A stretch of 64,000 nt of DNA, taken from the NCBI GenBank assembly GCA_963942565.1, contig OZ012688.1, forward strand, positions 18,755,300-18,819,299, read 5' to 3'. The translations under genes were made by a program, and so were the position numbers. Below the pieces are notes generated by a model, which did not search any database, had not been told where the DNA came from, and was given only the letters and a program-made list of their open reading frames with translations. Positions 47,814 through 61,157 of the stretch are shown here, in pieces (the first letter of the stretch is position 1; each line of letters starts with the position of its first letter). This DNA is from Maea johnstoni (lineage: Eukaryota > Annelida > Polychaeta > Spionida > Magelonidae).

Positions 47814-50800
47814 TTAGTGTAGCAGCAGAGGCCCAAAAAGTGGCTTATTTTAGGAGTAACCCCAACCGGCGGTAGACTAAGCAGCATCATACATCAAATG
47901 AAAGCTAAGAATCTCATGATTCAGAAACTGCATGATGCCGGAATTGAAAAGTTGTACAAGCGGAGATATCGCACCGTTTCCATGGCAACCTTTTTGAAGT
48001 AGTGAAAACACTGAAAAATTGCTCTCCAATTAAATCCTTATTTGGTGGCCTTCTTACCAATATTCCTCATTCAAATTACTCTGGATAATCAATAAGGTCC
48101 TTGTGTAGTGAGAAAATGTCAAATATAATGTTTTAGTAGTGTGTGTACCTAGTGACCTCACATTTAGGGTACATATGTAGAAACGGGTAAACATTTAGTA
48201 TTTTCGGACTTTAAAGTTTTTATAAAAGACTTATATGAAGTTGTTCAGGCATGCAATATGCATTTTCAGAAAGCAGACACTGTAAGCTTTCATTTGATGC
48301 ATTATTAGACTCCTGGCATATTTTGGTACTGAAGATTTGGCTTCATAGATAGTAGCTGTAGTGGGGATTATATACACCAATTTGGTGAAAACTCACCCAA
48401 TGAATATCTCATTCTAGTATAGTGGCTACACAGCTCTATTCTTCATTCAAATTACTCTTGACAGTTAACAAGGTCTTTGTCTAGTGAAGTTAGTGAAGGC
48501 AAATGTTAAAAATGTGCTTGTACTGAGTGACCCCACGTTTAGGGTAAATATGCAGAAATAGTCAAAGACATTGCATTTTTTGTTTGAATAAAAGGAATCA
48601 AACATCAAATAAAAGATACGAATCTCAGGATTCAGAAACTGTGTGATGCCGGAACTGAAAGGTTGTAGAAACAGTAATATTGCACCGTTTCCATGGCAAC
48701 CTCTTGAAGTAGTGAAAACCCTGAAAAAAATACTGTTCAATTAAATTCTTATTTGGTGGCCTTCTTACCAATATTCCTCATTCAAATTACTCTTGATAAT
48801 TAGTAACGTCCTTGTCTAGTGCAAAAAGTAAAAGAAAATGTTTAAGTATTGTTTGCACTGATTGACCTCACATTTAGGGTACATATGCAGAAACAGGTAA
48901 CAGTTTAGTATTCTTAAACTTTTAATAGAAGGCTTATATGCAGTTGTTCAGGCATGCACCATATATTTTCAGAAAGTAGACACTGTAACCTTTCATTTAA
49001 TGTATCATTATACTCCTGGCACATTTTTATATTGAACATTTGGCTTCATACATAGAAGCTGTGGTGGGGACTATGTACCAATTTGGTGAAAACTCACCCA
49101 ATTACTATCTCAGCGTAGTTTTCTGGCTTCATAGCATTATTCTTTATTCAAATTACTCTTGACAGTTCATAAGGTCCTTTTCTAGTGAAGTTTGTGAAGA
49201 CATGTTAAAAATATGTTTATACTGAGTGACCCCACGTTTAGGGTAAATATGCAGAAATGGCCAAAAACATTGGATCTTTGGATTTTTTTGTTTTAATGAA
49301 AGGCATATATGAGATTGTGCAGGCAAACAATAGATATCTCCATAAAGTAGACACTATGAGTTTGCATTTGATTATTATTAGACCCTTTGAACAATTTTGG
49401 ATTGTAAATATGACCTCATTACATAGCTGTAGTGAGGGCTATGTACAACAACTTGGTCAAAACGTACGTAATGGCCATCTCACTCTACTTTTGGAGCTCC
49501 CCAGCATTAATTCTCATTCAAATTACAACCTTGATTTCCCTAGTGTTTGTCAGTTATGAAAGGTAGGATCATGATGCCAAAGGTGTCTACAACTCTATTC
49601 TGAGGTATACTGTTAACTAAATAGATAGTACAGAGAACTTGAAATGTGCCTAGTCTAGTTTAATGATAAATCTATGGTGTCACTTTATGTCTATTTGATT
49701 GTATTTCAGATTATAAGGAGCAATATTAATTGCATTTTAATTTGGTTTTGGGGTCTAAAGAAGTTCATTCAAATTGATTGAAAGAACACCCTGGATACTG
49801 CTCTGTTAGTAGTTTTCAGCTTGCTAGTGAGGTGTTTAACTTATCAAGGCCTGCAGCACCTAAAAAGGGCTGTTTTGTTTTTTTCCTACTAAAAGCATAT
49901 TTGGAGGAGCACTGTTAATTGTAGCATAGTTCACTATTCTCCTTAAGATATTTTTTGATACTTGGCTTTATTCATAAATTGTCGTCCAGAGTATCTTAGA
50001 TCTAGACAATTCTCTCCGATTAGAAATTCAATTATGGATAGGTTTAGGTAGCTTTTATTGGACTCGGTTCTTCCTCTACGCTGCTTCTATTGGACTAGTT
50101 AGCCTATATGAAATATATATCTAGGAACCACAAATATGCCCTCCCAGCAGTGTAAAGGTTTTGGGGTGAAAAATTGAAGAAACATGTATGGTATTATCAA
50201 ACGGAGCTCCTATCAATAATAATGGACCATGGACCATCAAACTTCATAAATATGGAGAAAATATCAATTAGAAAAATGGATTCAACTACATGAGAAAAAA
50301 GGGTTTTTGAAATTCTAGATTGCTAAACTTAAGAACAATGTCAAAATAAAAGGAAGATGTCTCTCCTTTTAATAAAGGTTATTTATATCAAGAGAATCCA
50401 ATAACGCTTATTGCCCAACATGCTTGTTTCAAGCACCGTTTTTTATGGTGCAATTTAGTGTGGAGAAAAGAGACAAAATGTTTCCCTGCTGTGTGTAGGC
50501 CTATGTGAGGTAATGAGGTTCGTCACTTTTCTGCTCAGTCATGGTCTAGACAAGTTAGTCTGAATATGAGGATAAGGATCTAGGCTTTAAATATCTAAAA
50601 ATCCTAAATGCCTCTCTATTCACAAGTTAAGCCTCTACGCCACCTTAATATATAGATATCTAGATGTTTCACCAGGCAGGATTCCCCTCTGTCCCTGATG
50701 GTATTAAGGGGTAATGTTGTATAGATGTCCACATGTTTTGTAATCTCAGGGGGTAACCTGTATCAACCAATTCATGCATGAAAGCCCTGCAAGATCGCCT

Positions 50801-53115
50801 AGCCATCTTTGTAATAGTTTTCTGATGGAAGCAATTTTTGAAAGAGATATGTTGATTACAAACACATACAAGTTATCAATCACATATCATTGCGACTTCA
50901 TGCACTACATCTTAGTTACTTCAAAACGTATTAATAATCCAGGAAGACCTGTCTTGAGGGTCCTAACTGATTAGCTGACATGCCTCCCAGTATTGTGGAG
51001 GAGGGAGGTTAGAGGCAAAGGGAATACACCTGTATTTCGATCTGTTTAACTATTAGCTGGCTGGCTCTATATATTTTGCCTTGGACCATATTGAGAGGGA
51101 GGCTTTTAGGGTAAAGGGGGATGAACAGTGTTTTGCTTTAATGTTCAGGTGGCTGGAGTAGTCATGGTTGTGGGAGACCTGTGATGCAATCTCTCAAGGA
51201 TTAGTTTTCAACTTGCATTATGGGTTGGATGGAAATAGCTATATTTGGGGATGGCTTGTGCTGAGATCTCTCCATGATGAATTTGTCAGATGGCCTGCCC
51301 TTATGGCCTTGTGGTCTAAGGTATTGCCAAAGACTGCTAGGTATCTCTCAAATCGTGGCCAGGGCATGTAAGAAACTTGTCAGTGACTTGCGGTTAGACA
51401 GTGGTTTCTGCTGGGTAATACGGTTTCCGCATCTGCTACAGCTGGCAAAACATGACTTCGCTGTTATATCACAGAAAAGGTATAATCGAAATTCCAAATT
51501 TATTTGTCAGCTTGTATGATAGGTTGTGGGGGGGGGGGGGGATAGCTATGGTTGGAGCTTGCAGCCCCAAGACTAAAAGACTATGTGCAACAACAACCTA
51601 CGTTTACTAGTACAAAATAGCTTTTAGGGGGGGGGGGGGGGGGCGATGATCCCTTATACCTTCAAAGACATCATATAAAATGAGATATTAGGTATAAAGC
51701 CATAGGACATTATCTACAAAACTCAGTTCAAATGGATATCCATATTAGTTTCATTTTATATAAGGTAGCATTGGTAAATGTTGTTCAAAGTAACATAAGT
51801 GGAAAAGAGGTATTAAGTAAGTTTTCACCAAGTTGTCGTACATAGTTCTCACTAGAGCTATACTGAATAAAGCTATATTTCTAAAACAAAAGTACTCAAA
51901 GGGTTAGAATAACATATCAGATGAATGCTCATATGGCTTAGCCCCTATAGATAGCTATTGTTTGCCTTCACAGTCTCATGTATGCTTTTTATCAAAACAA
52001 AAATCTCCAAAAATACACCATTTTCCCCTGTTTCATCATATTTAGCCTAAACGTGGGGTCACTCAGTACAAACACATCTTTACCATTTTTATTAATTAAT
52101 TTCACTAGGCAACTACCTCAATAACTGTCAAGGTTGTAATTTGAATGAAGAATGATGCTAAAAAGCCACAAAACTAGAATGAGATGGGCATTAGTTGACT
52201 TCACCAAATTGCTGTATATAGCCCATATGTACAATCCAAAATTGTAAAAAGTGTCTAATAACTATCACATACACGCTCATAGTGTCTACTTTATGGAAAT
52301 ATCTATTGTTTGCCTACACAATCTCATATATGCCTTTCATCAAAACAAAAAAGTTCCAAAAATCCAATGTTTTTGCCCAATTCTGCATATTTACCCTAAA
52401 CGTGGGGTCACCCAGTACAATCACATCTTTAACATTTGTTTTCATTAATTTCACTAGTAAAGGGCCATGGTAACTGTCAAGAGTAATCTGAATGAAGAAT
52501 AAAGCTATGAAGCCACAAAACTAGAGTGAGATAGTCATTGGGTGGAATTTCACCAAATTGGTGTATATAGTACCCACTACAGCTACTATCTATGAAGCCA
52601 AATCTTCAGTACCAAAATGAGCCAGGAGTCTAATAATACATCAAATGAAAGCTTACAGTGTCTCCTTTCGGGAAATGTATATTGCTTGCCTGAACAATCT
52701 CATATAAGCCTTTTATAAAAACTTTAAAGTCCAAGAACACTAAATCTTTACTCTTTTCTACATATGTACCCTAAATGTGAGGTCACTCGGTGCAAACACT
52801 ACTTAAACATTTTGTTTTACTTTTTTTCACTAGACAAGGATCTTACTAATTACCAGGAGTAATTTGAATAAGGAATATTAGTTAGAAGGCCACCAAATAA
52901 GAATTTAATTAAAGAGTAATTTTTTCAGTGTTTTCACTACTTCAAAAAGGTTGCCATGGAAACGGTGCAATATCTCCGTTTGTACAACTGTTAGGTTCCG
53001 GCATCACGCAGTTTCTGAATCCTGAGATTCTTAGCTTTCATTTGATGTATGATGCTGCTTAGTCTACCGCCGGTTGGGGTCCATCCCAAAATCTGGTCCT
53101 TTGCTGCTCCACTAA
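47814..53115. mobile_element. 5.3-kb inverted-repeat element with tandem-monomer arms
   Basis: Ends TTAGTGTAGCAGCAGAGG and rc of right end TTAGTGGAGCAGCAAAGG, followed on both sides by CCCCAACCGGCGGTAGACTA and AGCAGCATCATACATCAAAT. The left arm (to about 49560) holds four, the right arm (from about 51850) three ~340-375-bp monomers, marked by ACCCTAAACGTGGGGTCACT or its relative ACATTTAGGGTACATATG; the two monomer types alternate. The middle (49.6-51.8 kb) has G-runs (51528-51541, 51628-51643) and no recognisable protein. No TSD identified. Foldback-like and non-autonomous. Confidence 0.8.
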
Positions 53116-53264
53116 ATTGGAGAAAGGGTATTTAGACGGGTCTTTATCTTCGTCCCAGTGTGGTCATTGGCTGCATAAATCGATACTTCAACCGGTTTCT
53201 TCTATAATTAGGCACATGTTTGTTTCGCCCTTACCTGGTACCAGTTCACCCTTTGTGGGAACAT

Positions 53265-53425
53265 GAGAAACGTCTCTGCTGAGTCATTCTGAAAATCCTC
53301 TCTGCTTAGTCATACTGACAATCTTCTCTGCTTAGTCATTATTACAATCTTCTCTGCTCAGTTATTCTGAAATAAGTTATTTGGACAATTTTCAGTTCTC
53401 TGCTCAGTTATTCTGACACAAGCTT
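53265..53425. repeat. ~30-bp imperfect tandem repeat
   Basis: Four or five units around TCTCTGCTTAGTCATACTGA, upstream of the exon at 53533. Confidence 0.8.
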
Positions 53426-53532
53426 TGTTAACAACAATATTGCTATAAAGGGATGCAAACCTGACATTTTTGGGGGTATTTTCAAAATATATCCTGACAA
53501 ACCAGGTGCTGAGGAATGGGCGCCATTTTTAG

Positions 53533-54021
53533 ATTTATCGAGATTATGTTTCTAATACCAGCGTCACCCAACAGACCACTAGGAGCATGAACCAAGTGGG
53601 TTCCCACCCTAGGCATAGGCTGCACCACAGGGCCTCCCTAGTGGGTCTCCTGAACGCTTTTGCCAGCATGAATTCTATAACCGAGCAGGCCATGAGGTTC
53701 GAGCCTCCACCACCTTACACCCCTCTGCCTCCGTATAATGCAAGCGATCCTGTACCGCAGTACCAATCAAATGACACTAACCAAGCTCTGGACTGTTCCA
53801 TTTCACAGCGAGAGAGAAGGAGGGGTGGGGAGGATGATAGCAATGCCACCCATATAAATGGATCAGAAGTTAACATGACATCTGGGCAAGAATCAGTTGA
53901 TATATTTGAATCGTCACAGGCTGCTGATCTTCCCGCCATGACGGAATCTCCCATCAATTCCAACGCTCTGAACAGAAATCCACTGGCAACAGTTCCCGAG
54001 GTTGCTGAAACAGCTATCTAA
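53533..54021 (+). CDS. Putative last exon of an unidentified PPxY-motif protein
   Basis: After a modest acceptor (GCCATTTTTAG) the plus strand is open for 163 codons to TAA: IYRDYVSNTSVTQQTTRSMN .. HRASLVGLLNAFASMNSITE then RFEPPPPYTPLPPYNASDPV. PPPPY and LPPY are WW-domain ligands, common in cytoplasmic tails of membrane proteins that recruit NEDD4-type ligases. The rest is polar and low in structure. The remaining exons were not found between 44 and 53 kb. A first Met at 53587 would allow a 144-codon single-exon reading. I do not recognise the family. Confidence 0.5.
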   Translation: MYRDYVSNTSVTQQTTRSMNQVGSHPRHRLHHRASLVGLLNAFASMNSITEQAMRFEPPPPYTPLPPYNASDPVPQYQSNDTNQALDCSISQRERRRGGEDDSNATHINGSEVNMTSGQESVDIFESSQAADLPAMTESPINSNALNRNPLATVPEVAETAI

Positions 54022-56110
54022 GATACAATACAGCAGTATTATTGAGAATTTTTTGTCTCATCAGTTTGTTTTTCATTTTCCAGAATTAGCCCTTTTGGGT
54101 TGAGAGACCACCTACCCATTAACACTACTTGTAACCATAGCATGGCTGTGGAGCTAAAAACTTCTTGATTGAATTGCCGGTACAATATTGTGACCAGAAC
54201 ATTTTTCTGTAATTGTTTGGCAGAAAATGTTTGTCAGAACTCAACCCATAACTACTGCAAACTATTTGTGAATTTATGATTGATTTCAAACTTATTTCTT
54301 AAAACGAACAACAGCAAGTAGCAATTTCAAACCACCAACAAAACTACCTGCTGTGCTGTATGCTAGGATTAGTTTATGAAATGCTTTGTTTTGTACTTAA
54401 GAGTTGATATAGCACCATTCAATTAAAACATATCACAAATTGTATATAGGACCAATATGATATACAGTATTATATAAATAATTTTCTAGTAAAACCCTTT
54501 GTGCTTAATATCTGATATACCGTCCAATATTGTATTTACCTTAAATAAGCCATGCAAGGGTTAATAATAAAGTACACCACATTTACAATTACAATGCCGT
54601 CCAATATTGCATTTACCTAAAATAGGCCATGCAAGGGTCAATAATAAAGTACACCACATTTGAATTACAATGCCAGGTACTTGTACAATGCATGCATCTA
54701 GTATGTTTACATTAAAAAAATGCATACCAGTTGTGAATATGCCATACTTTCTTGGAGGAAAACTGGAGTATCCCAGAAAGTCTCTGATCTTGAGGGAGAG
54801 GTCCTCTTCACAACAGGTCATACATAAGGCTTCTGTTACCGCTGACAGTGCTTAAAATTAGATGATTTTTCAAGCCAATGGGCCATAATGAATTATGTTT
54901 CTCAGTTATGATGAACCAGTACAAAACGTCATTGGAGCTGGACTAAATTGAACTGATCTTGAAATGCCGGTTGGGTCAGCTGGCACGTGAAAGTGGACCA
55001 CATCCCATTGCCAATCTACAGTAATTCAAGCAAGTAATCAGCGAACAATTTTTTTACCGATTTTGGGGCAAGCCGGTTTAAAGTAAAGATTGTATTTTTA
55101 ATGATTTAAGGTGCTAGCCGTTTTAAGAGAAGGTTTTCCAATGGGCAATAGACTATGGTTAGGCCCTGTACCAGTGCTATGATTCTGGAATATACCCAGA
55201 AAGATTGACAATCATGCTACACATCAAAGTTGTACCATTTGCATGCGGTTAATTATTAATTGTACCCACTCTCATCGGAAGCTAATGCACATATGGAGAT
55301 AGGATTTTAAGAAAAAAAAACTGCAAGTTGTTACTGTTGGTTAAACAATACTTTTTTGATGTTTGAAAAAATGTTTTTCATTTATTAAAAAATCTCGTTT
55401 GATATTTTGAAAAAGATGTCTTTCATGAGTTATGTTTGAAGTTGCTATACCACGTGTACACTCCAGATGCAAATGGGTAGAAGTTATAATGTCATTTCAA
55501 AACTCATTAAATCTACTGTATGGAAAATTTTGATTTCATTTCTACAATTTTTATCAAATACTTATTTACATTTTCAACTAAAGTGAACTGGCTAATATTG
55601 ATACATTTACTGACCATGATTTACAAAGTCACAATTTATATTATCATATTTTTTTATTTCAAGAAAAATATATTTTACGTTTTATGATTATACATTTACA
55701 TGTTATTCCAAATTGATGAATTGATTGTATAACCTTTTGAATATTTTGTGTTATTCTGTGTCAAGACCATGTCTAAAAGGTTGTACATTTACGTGTTATT
55801 CCAGTTAATGAATTGATTGTATAACTTTTTTATTATTTTGTATTATTCTGCGTCAAGACTATGTCTAAAAGGTGTTTTATGTAAAGGTTTGTCTTTATAA
55901 GACAGGGAATAATAGTCAAATTATCAACCATATATATGTCAATTGGTTTTATTGTATTCCTGTGATCACAAGGTCTCCAGTTTGTTAAGTGCTCAGGCCA
56001 TTTCGGCATGTCCCTTTGGCATGCTTTAAGCTGGATATATCATATTATTATTACATGTTTTTGATTATATGATAATATACATTAAAGATTCAATACTTCT
56101 GAACTCTTTG
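54022..56110 (+). other. Probable 3' UTR / intergenic AT-rich DNA
   Basis: AATAAAG at 54568 (and again at 54648 within a local ~80-bp duplication, AGGCCATGCAAGGGT) could end the upstream transcript; ATTAAAG near 56083 is an alternative. No coding sequence seen. Confidence 0.35.
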
Positions 56111-57447
56111 TTGTGATTCTATTTTAGGGGTGAATTTGAAAGTTTTCAGGGATTAAAAATTTAATTAAAAATAATCCATTGATTGATCAATAATATAATT
56201 GACCTTGAGTTTCCATTGGAACTTGTCGACAATGTCCGATGCCTTTCAAACTGCTTTGGAAATAGACTATAAATTGGTAAAATATTTGAAGGAGGTATGT
56301 TTCATGATCTATAACTAATACTTCTTACTCAGAAATATTCCTACTCATTCCAAAATTATGCTGAAGGACAAAAAGATGCCTTTAAACTCGTGTCATCAAA
56401 ATAGTCAGGTCTCTTTGGAGTGCTACAGGCATGTGTGTCGTCAAAGGACGAGCACCTTTGGTGGCATCAAAGACAAAGATTCAAACAAAGAATCAAACAT
56501 TTGAGGTAAAGGTAAATTTTGCAGTGAAAAGTTGCAAAGCTATTGTTGAACTCAGTACCTGGAATGATACATCAGCTTTTGAGGTTATGTTACCCACCCT
56601 ACCTCCCCAGGCTCCCTCACCAAAATAAACTGTAAATTCGAAAAAAGATTGCGTTAGTTTAATTTTTGCGTTTTTAGCGGTTAGCATCTGATGCAAAAAT
56701 AAAATTCGCAATGATTAGTGCTGCCACTTATATAAGTTATAGTGTATAGCTGGCACTCCATGTTGTGGCCAATTCACAAAGTTAAAAAAACGCAAAAATC
56801 GATTATCTGTATATTCGCAAAATTTACTCTACACAATCTTTTGTGAATGTACAGTAGATTATTTATCTAAATTGACACAATGAAAAAATTACTTTTATTA
56901 AATCTGCTGTCTTTCATAAATAATTGAAATCATGATGACCTTTTTGTAAACAACAAGTCAGGTCTGTCAATGCAGGTAAGAAATGTCTACATATGTAAAT
57001 TAACCCATTTATATCCAAATAAACGTAACATTGTCTGTATTTTGTGTATCTGACTTCAATGCTTTTGATGGAAAATATTAAAAGGATAAATATAAATCAG
57101 TAAGTAAACAGCACATTTTCTTCAAGTATTTTGTGATTTTATGCTTTAATCCAAACTAGTTTTCTAAGGTACCATAGATCCATGCAACACTAGTAATCTT
57201 TGAGTGGGTTTTACCCCATTGATATGCCTTCATTCTCATTATCCTATCTCCTATGTACAGCTTAGTTGACTTTAGGCTAAATAATGTTAATTTTTTTCAT
57301 TCATTTCAAAGGTAGGCTCCTGTCTGCAGTTTCACCAATTCCTCTTAGGACAGGAACTTTAAAATAATTATAGTGGACCAAATTCCTAGGTTGGTCCAAA
57401 ATTTCTTAGAATTTACAGTTATCACAAGTTCAGTCACACAGTAATCT

Positions 57448-58672
57448 CTAGTCCCACCAGAAACTAGCAGAGAAGCTTATTGACAGAGATCTTACATAAT
57501 GCCAATATTTGGGGGGGATGTACAACATCTCTCCCGGTTTGAGGACACATTCTAGAGCGGATGTCCGACCAAACAACGGAAACTTCTCTAAGTCGGGTGC
57601 CTCCACATCAACCTGGCTAGTGTTATTCAAAAGGTACCCCTCGTGTGGATACAAGTTATCGGTTTGATCATAGGAGTACAGTTTTATATATTTTTGTCCC
57701 ACCACCTGCGCTAGAAGGTTATGTTTAGGATCGTGATGGAGCGGTGAAACAGTTCCCATTGGTCCAAACCACGCATTCACATCTACATCTGCGTGGTCTC
57801 CAAGGCAACAGTACGTGGGTACGCTCATATCCTTCATGAGTTCGGGAATCTGGTCGAATAGTTGATGCTGGGCTAGGTAACCCACAGAACCTCCTTCCTC
57901 GCAACAAGGATTCTCAATATAGGTCTCTATGAATTCTCTGACCGTCATCAGCGTTTGTGACCAGGATTCCTCTGTGTACTTCGAGCCAAGTTCTATAGGA
58001 ACTGTTCTGTACCCAGCCTTTTCTTTAATGTATTCTAGATTCCACAGCCGAGTACTTAAAGCTGGCCAAAAGTCAATAGAATCTGTCACAATCACTGGTA
58101 TTTGGGTATCCATGTGTTGTTTCCTGAACTGTTCTAGGGATGGACATGAAATTCGACGCACCTCTCGTTCTTGAGGTATACTGGGAATTGGACCTACTTT
58201 TTGTGCAAGTAGATGGGTTAGTAGGGGGATGTGGTACCCCTCTGCTCTCCTTATTGCTGCATTGTAATCTCTGCAGCTCGGTCACAAGCGTATTGAGGAT
58301 ATTTCCCCACACTGGAGCTCCCATAAGGAGACCCATATCACAGGTCTTTATCGCCTCCTCATAGTGAAGAGCTCCTCGGTTCATCGAAGCGATTTCGCAC
58401 GCTGCTTTATACAGAGAGACATAGCTATAAGCAAACCTCCAGGTGATATCAACGTCCTTCCAGTGGCCTGTGTTGAGATGCTCCCAGATTACGTCCAGGA
58501 GCAGCCGACAGGTGGTGCCACAGACTTCTAGTTCCCCACTGTAGAACTTGTCCAGCATTTTCTGGAGCTGATCACGCACGGGGTCTCCAATGATATCTGG
58601 TTTCAGGCCTTGTAGATCTACAGCCTCCCTGGGTGGCAGGAGTTTAGATATGCTACTTGGTAATCCTTCCAT
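57448..58672 (-). CDS. KDM8: KDM8 (JMJD5), JmjC 2-oxoglutarate oxygenase
   Basis: Fe(II)/2OG-dependent JmjC hydroxylase (arginyl hydroxylase / histone-tail activity reported for KDM8). N-terminal half: VIWEHLNTGHWKDVDITWR and CDMGLLMGA as in vertebrate KDM8. C-terminal half: WSQTLMTVREFIETYI, VGYLAQHQLFDQIPEL, NAWFGPMGTVSPLHHDPKHN (Fe ligands H-x-D), QKYIKLYS (2OG lysine), KYWHYVRSLSISFSASFWWD with the last Fe histidine; TAG at 57448-57450. Length 1225 nt, i.e. 408 codons plus one base: the N-half and the JmjC half lie in different frames, the switch falling in the variable linker at about 58170-58270. The whole coding region is one exon, whereas the vertebrate gene has many. Either a sequencing/assembly indel in a functional gene or a decaying retrocopy. 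Confidence 0.88.
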
Positions 58673-59024
58673 TGTTTGAGCTGGAAATGATTTGTAGAGG
58701 TTGAAAGAATTTCACATACTAATATATAACACTGATGTAAGTTTTTTGTTGTTGTTTTAAGACAAGCACATGGCTAAGATTTTTGAGCAGTCAGTCCCAA
58801 GTCATGCAGAATTATGAGCATCAGCAATAGCAATCCTGATCAACAAGCCCAGCGCTCAATGAGGAATCACTTTTGGTGCTTAGCCAATGGGATGCAGGCA
58901 GCCAAGTCAGGATATAGATGTCTGTGTGTTACAGGGAGCCATTCTCTACTTTATGATGTTGCTGGTCTTACTTATTGATCTCAGGCACATTTCTGATCCT
59001 TCGTAGCTAGCTCCTCATCATACC
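58673..59024 (-). other. KDM8: KDM8 5' UTR with a likely intron
   Basis: Eight bases upstream of the ATG is an acceptor TCATTTCCAG (exon start 58680); a donor TTTTTCCAG-GTATGATG lies at 59024/59023. So a non-coding first exon probably ends at 59024. An intron in the 5' UTR argues somewhat against a simple processed pseudogene. Confidence 0.5.
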
Positions 59025-59089
59025 TGGAAAAATGGTGAAACAAATCATTAGAATGATTCAAAAACACTAAATATACAGGTATTTGTTGT

Positions 59090-59350
59090 ACAAAATAGTC
59101 CACAATATACATGTATAAGTTTATTTAATTACTTTATATCAAAATAGGGCATTATATCCTATACAATTTCATGGTAATTATATTGGGGTAAAACCTGAGA
59201 TGAAGATGAAGTTTTTTTTATTTATAATCTAAGGTAAAGCTAAATTAAATTAAATGCTTGATACTGACATTTTGAAAAATTACTCACAAAAAATATTGGG
59301 TGTTCAGAGGGGTGATTTCTGAGTGTTTATGTGTTCAAGTCTATTCATCA
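59090..59350 (-). mobile_element. Worn copy of the 314-bp hAT-like MITE
   Basis: CACAATATACATGTATAAGT, AAAATAGGGCATTATATCC and GGGTGTTCAGAGGGGTGATT match the family body in reverse; both ends lost. Confidence 0.55.
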
Positions 59351-60404
59351 AAGATATGCCTATAAACTAAATTATCCCTGCTGATATGATCATATACTGT
59401 ATATAAGTCAAAAAGGGAACTAATGTATATATTTTTATTTATGAGACCAAAATTGCAAATTAATGAAAGACTTTTCCATGAGCCTGCTGAAACCTGTCAA
59501 TATTACTAGCTTAATATATAAATGAACATGTACCAGACTCATGATATGGCAAGAGCTGATTCAGTGACAGTAGTTGTGGTGACATCAAGAGCTAAAGTGA
59601 ACCACTAAACTAGCAATCTGGCAATGGCAATGGAATTGCTATTTGGGCGATAATCGGGATATTCACTTAATTAAACAGTCATCTGCAGGTATTTCCCTAG
59701 TTTAACATGATCGTCCGATTTGATGGAACGACGTATTCTATAGATAGACACATATAGGAGAGATACTCTCGGCGATATAGGGGGTCATTTAGATTCAGTA
59801 GAAAATATTGAGACTGCTCTTTTCCGGACCTAACAGTCTGCAACCGTGACTGTAGCTGTGTCGGCGTATGAATGATCAAGCATGTTCCGCACGTCCGCGT
59901 TTTTACTACCTATACAAGCCCTACGGGGAGTCTGCTGGCAGTTAAATTGCACTCAGAGAATGGAGTTATATTCAAGGGAAAATATGAAATATTAATATCA
60001 TTGATTCTTCAGTGGCAGGACAACCCTAGAAAAACGATGCGAAACCAATTATCTTAATCATTGGTTAATGCAAGTGGTTAATGTGGGTTAACAATCAAAC
60101 ATGATGCCCTGGACATGTCAAAGCTTTCACAGTAGTCACAAAAAGGCCCTACCATCCAGGTGCATGTAATATCTGCCTAATAAAGGCAGACTTTGGGCGA
60201 ATTTCAAATGGTGCAAATGCAAAAATAAAAACAAAACAACAACTATTGATTTATAACTTTGTACTTAACTGGAAAGTACCCGCCCTGCAGATAGTAACCA
60301 TGAAATATTTCAAATTGACAAAAAAGATCAGAGCACCTAGATATCTGATTGCAACATCACTCATGATTCATTGTAGTTCTATCTTGGGCGTCTTCGCATA
60401 ATTT

Positions 60405-60897
60405 CATAACGCTACGAGTATTCTCGAGGGTAGGGTAGTGAAGGTACCGCATTCTACAAGAACTACGATCTTGCAGTTGGTAGACCCTGCCTATGCTGCC
60501 GCTCAGGAACACGTTGAGACCAGAATTTGGAATTTTCATTTTTGTGTCAGTTTTTTTTCTGCCAAATTGCGGCTAGGGCGTATTTCGGCAGTTGTAACAG
60601 GTGGAGGAATTAGAGAAATCCTTTTTCTTTCGTTTGGCAATTCTTTTAATGAAACTACGAGTATTCTCGAGGGTAGGGTAATGAAGGTACCGCATTCTAC
60701 ACGAACTACGATCTTGCAGTTGGTAGACCCTGCCTGTGCTGCCGCTCAGGAACATGTTGAGACCAGAATTTGGAATTTTCATTTTTTGTCATTTTTTTCT
60801 GCCAAATTGCGGCTAGGGCGTATTTCGGCAGTTGTAACAGGTGGAGAAACTAGAGAAATCCTTTTTTTTCATCTGGCAATTCTTTTAATGAAATAAA
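60405..60897 (+). repeat. 243-bp tandem duplication
   Basis: Two units from TACGAGTATTCTCGAGGGTA (60413, 60656), about 97% alike; a third, diverged copy starts at 61241. The open frame across them (..STRTTILQLVDPA..) is a by-product. Confidence 0.88.
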
Positions 60898-60968
60898 TAT
60901 TAGAGCACACAGATATCCCTGCGACCACACAGTTAGGGCTACCTAACTTATGTACCAAAAGTTCAAAA

Positions 60969-61157
60969 AGCTCGGCTAACAGATATGAAATTGATAAATG
61001 AGATGTTAAACCGGCTGAAGCTCAGTTCAAAAAGCTCAAAAGTTCAAAAAGCTCAAAAGTTCAAAAAGCTCAAAAGTTCAAAAAGCTCAAAAGTTCAAAA
61101 AGCTCGGCTAACAGATATGAAATTGATAAATGAGATGTTAAACTGGCTGAAGCTCAT
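60969..61157 (+). repeat. 17-bp GTTCAAAAAGCTCAAAA repeat between 56-bp direct repeats
   Basis: About five units of AGTTCAAAAAGCTCAAA flanked by two copies of CGGCTAACAGATATGAAATT (60971 and 61106). Confidence 0.88.

Noticed and set aside
60438-60896. 152-codon open frame with repeated STRTTILQLVDPA
   Set aside because: Explained by the 243-bp tandem duplication; no splice or homology support.
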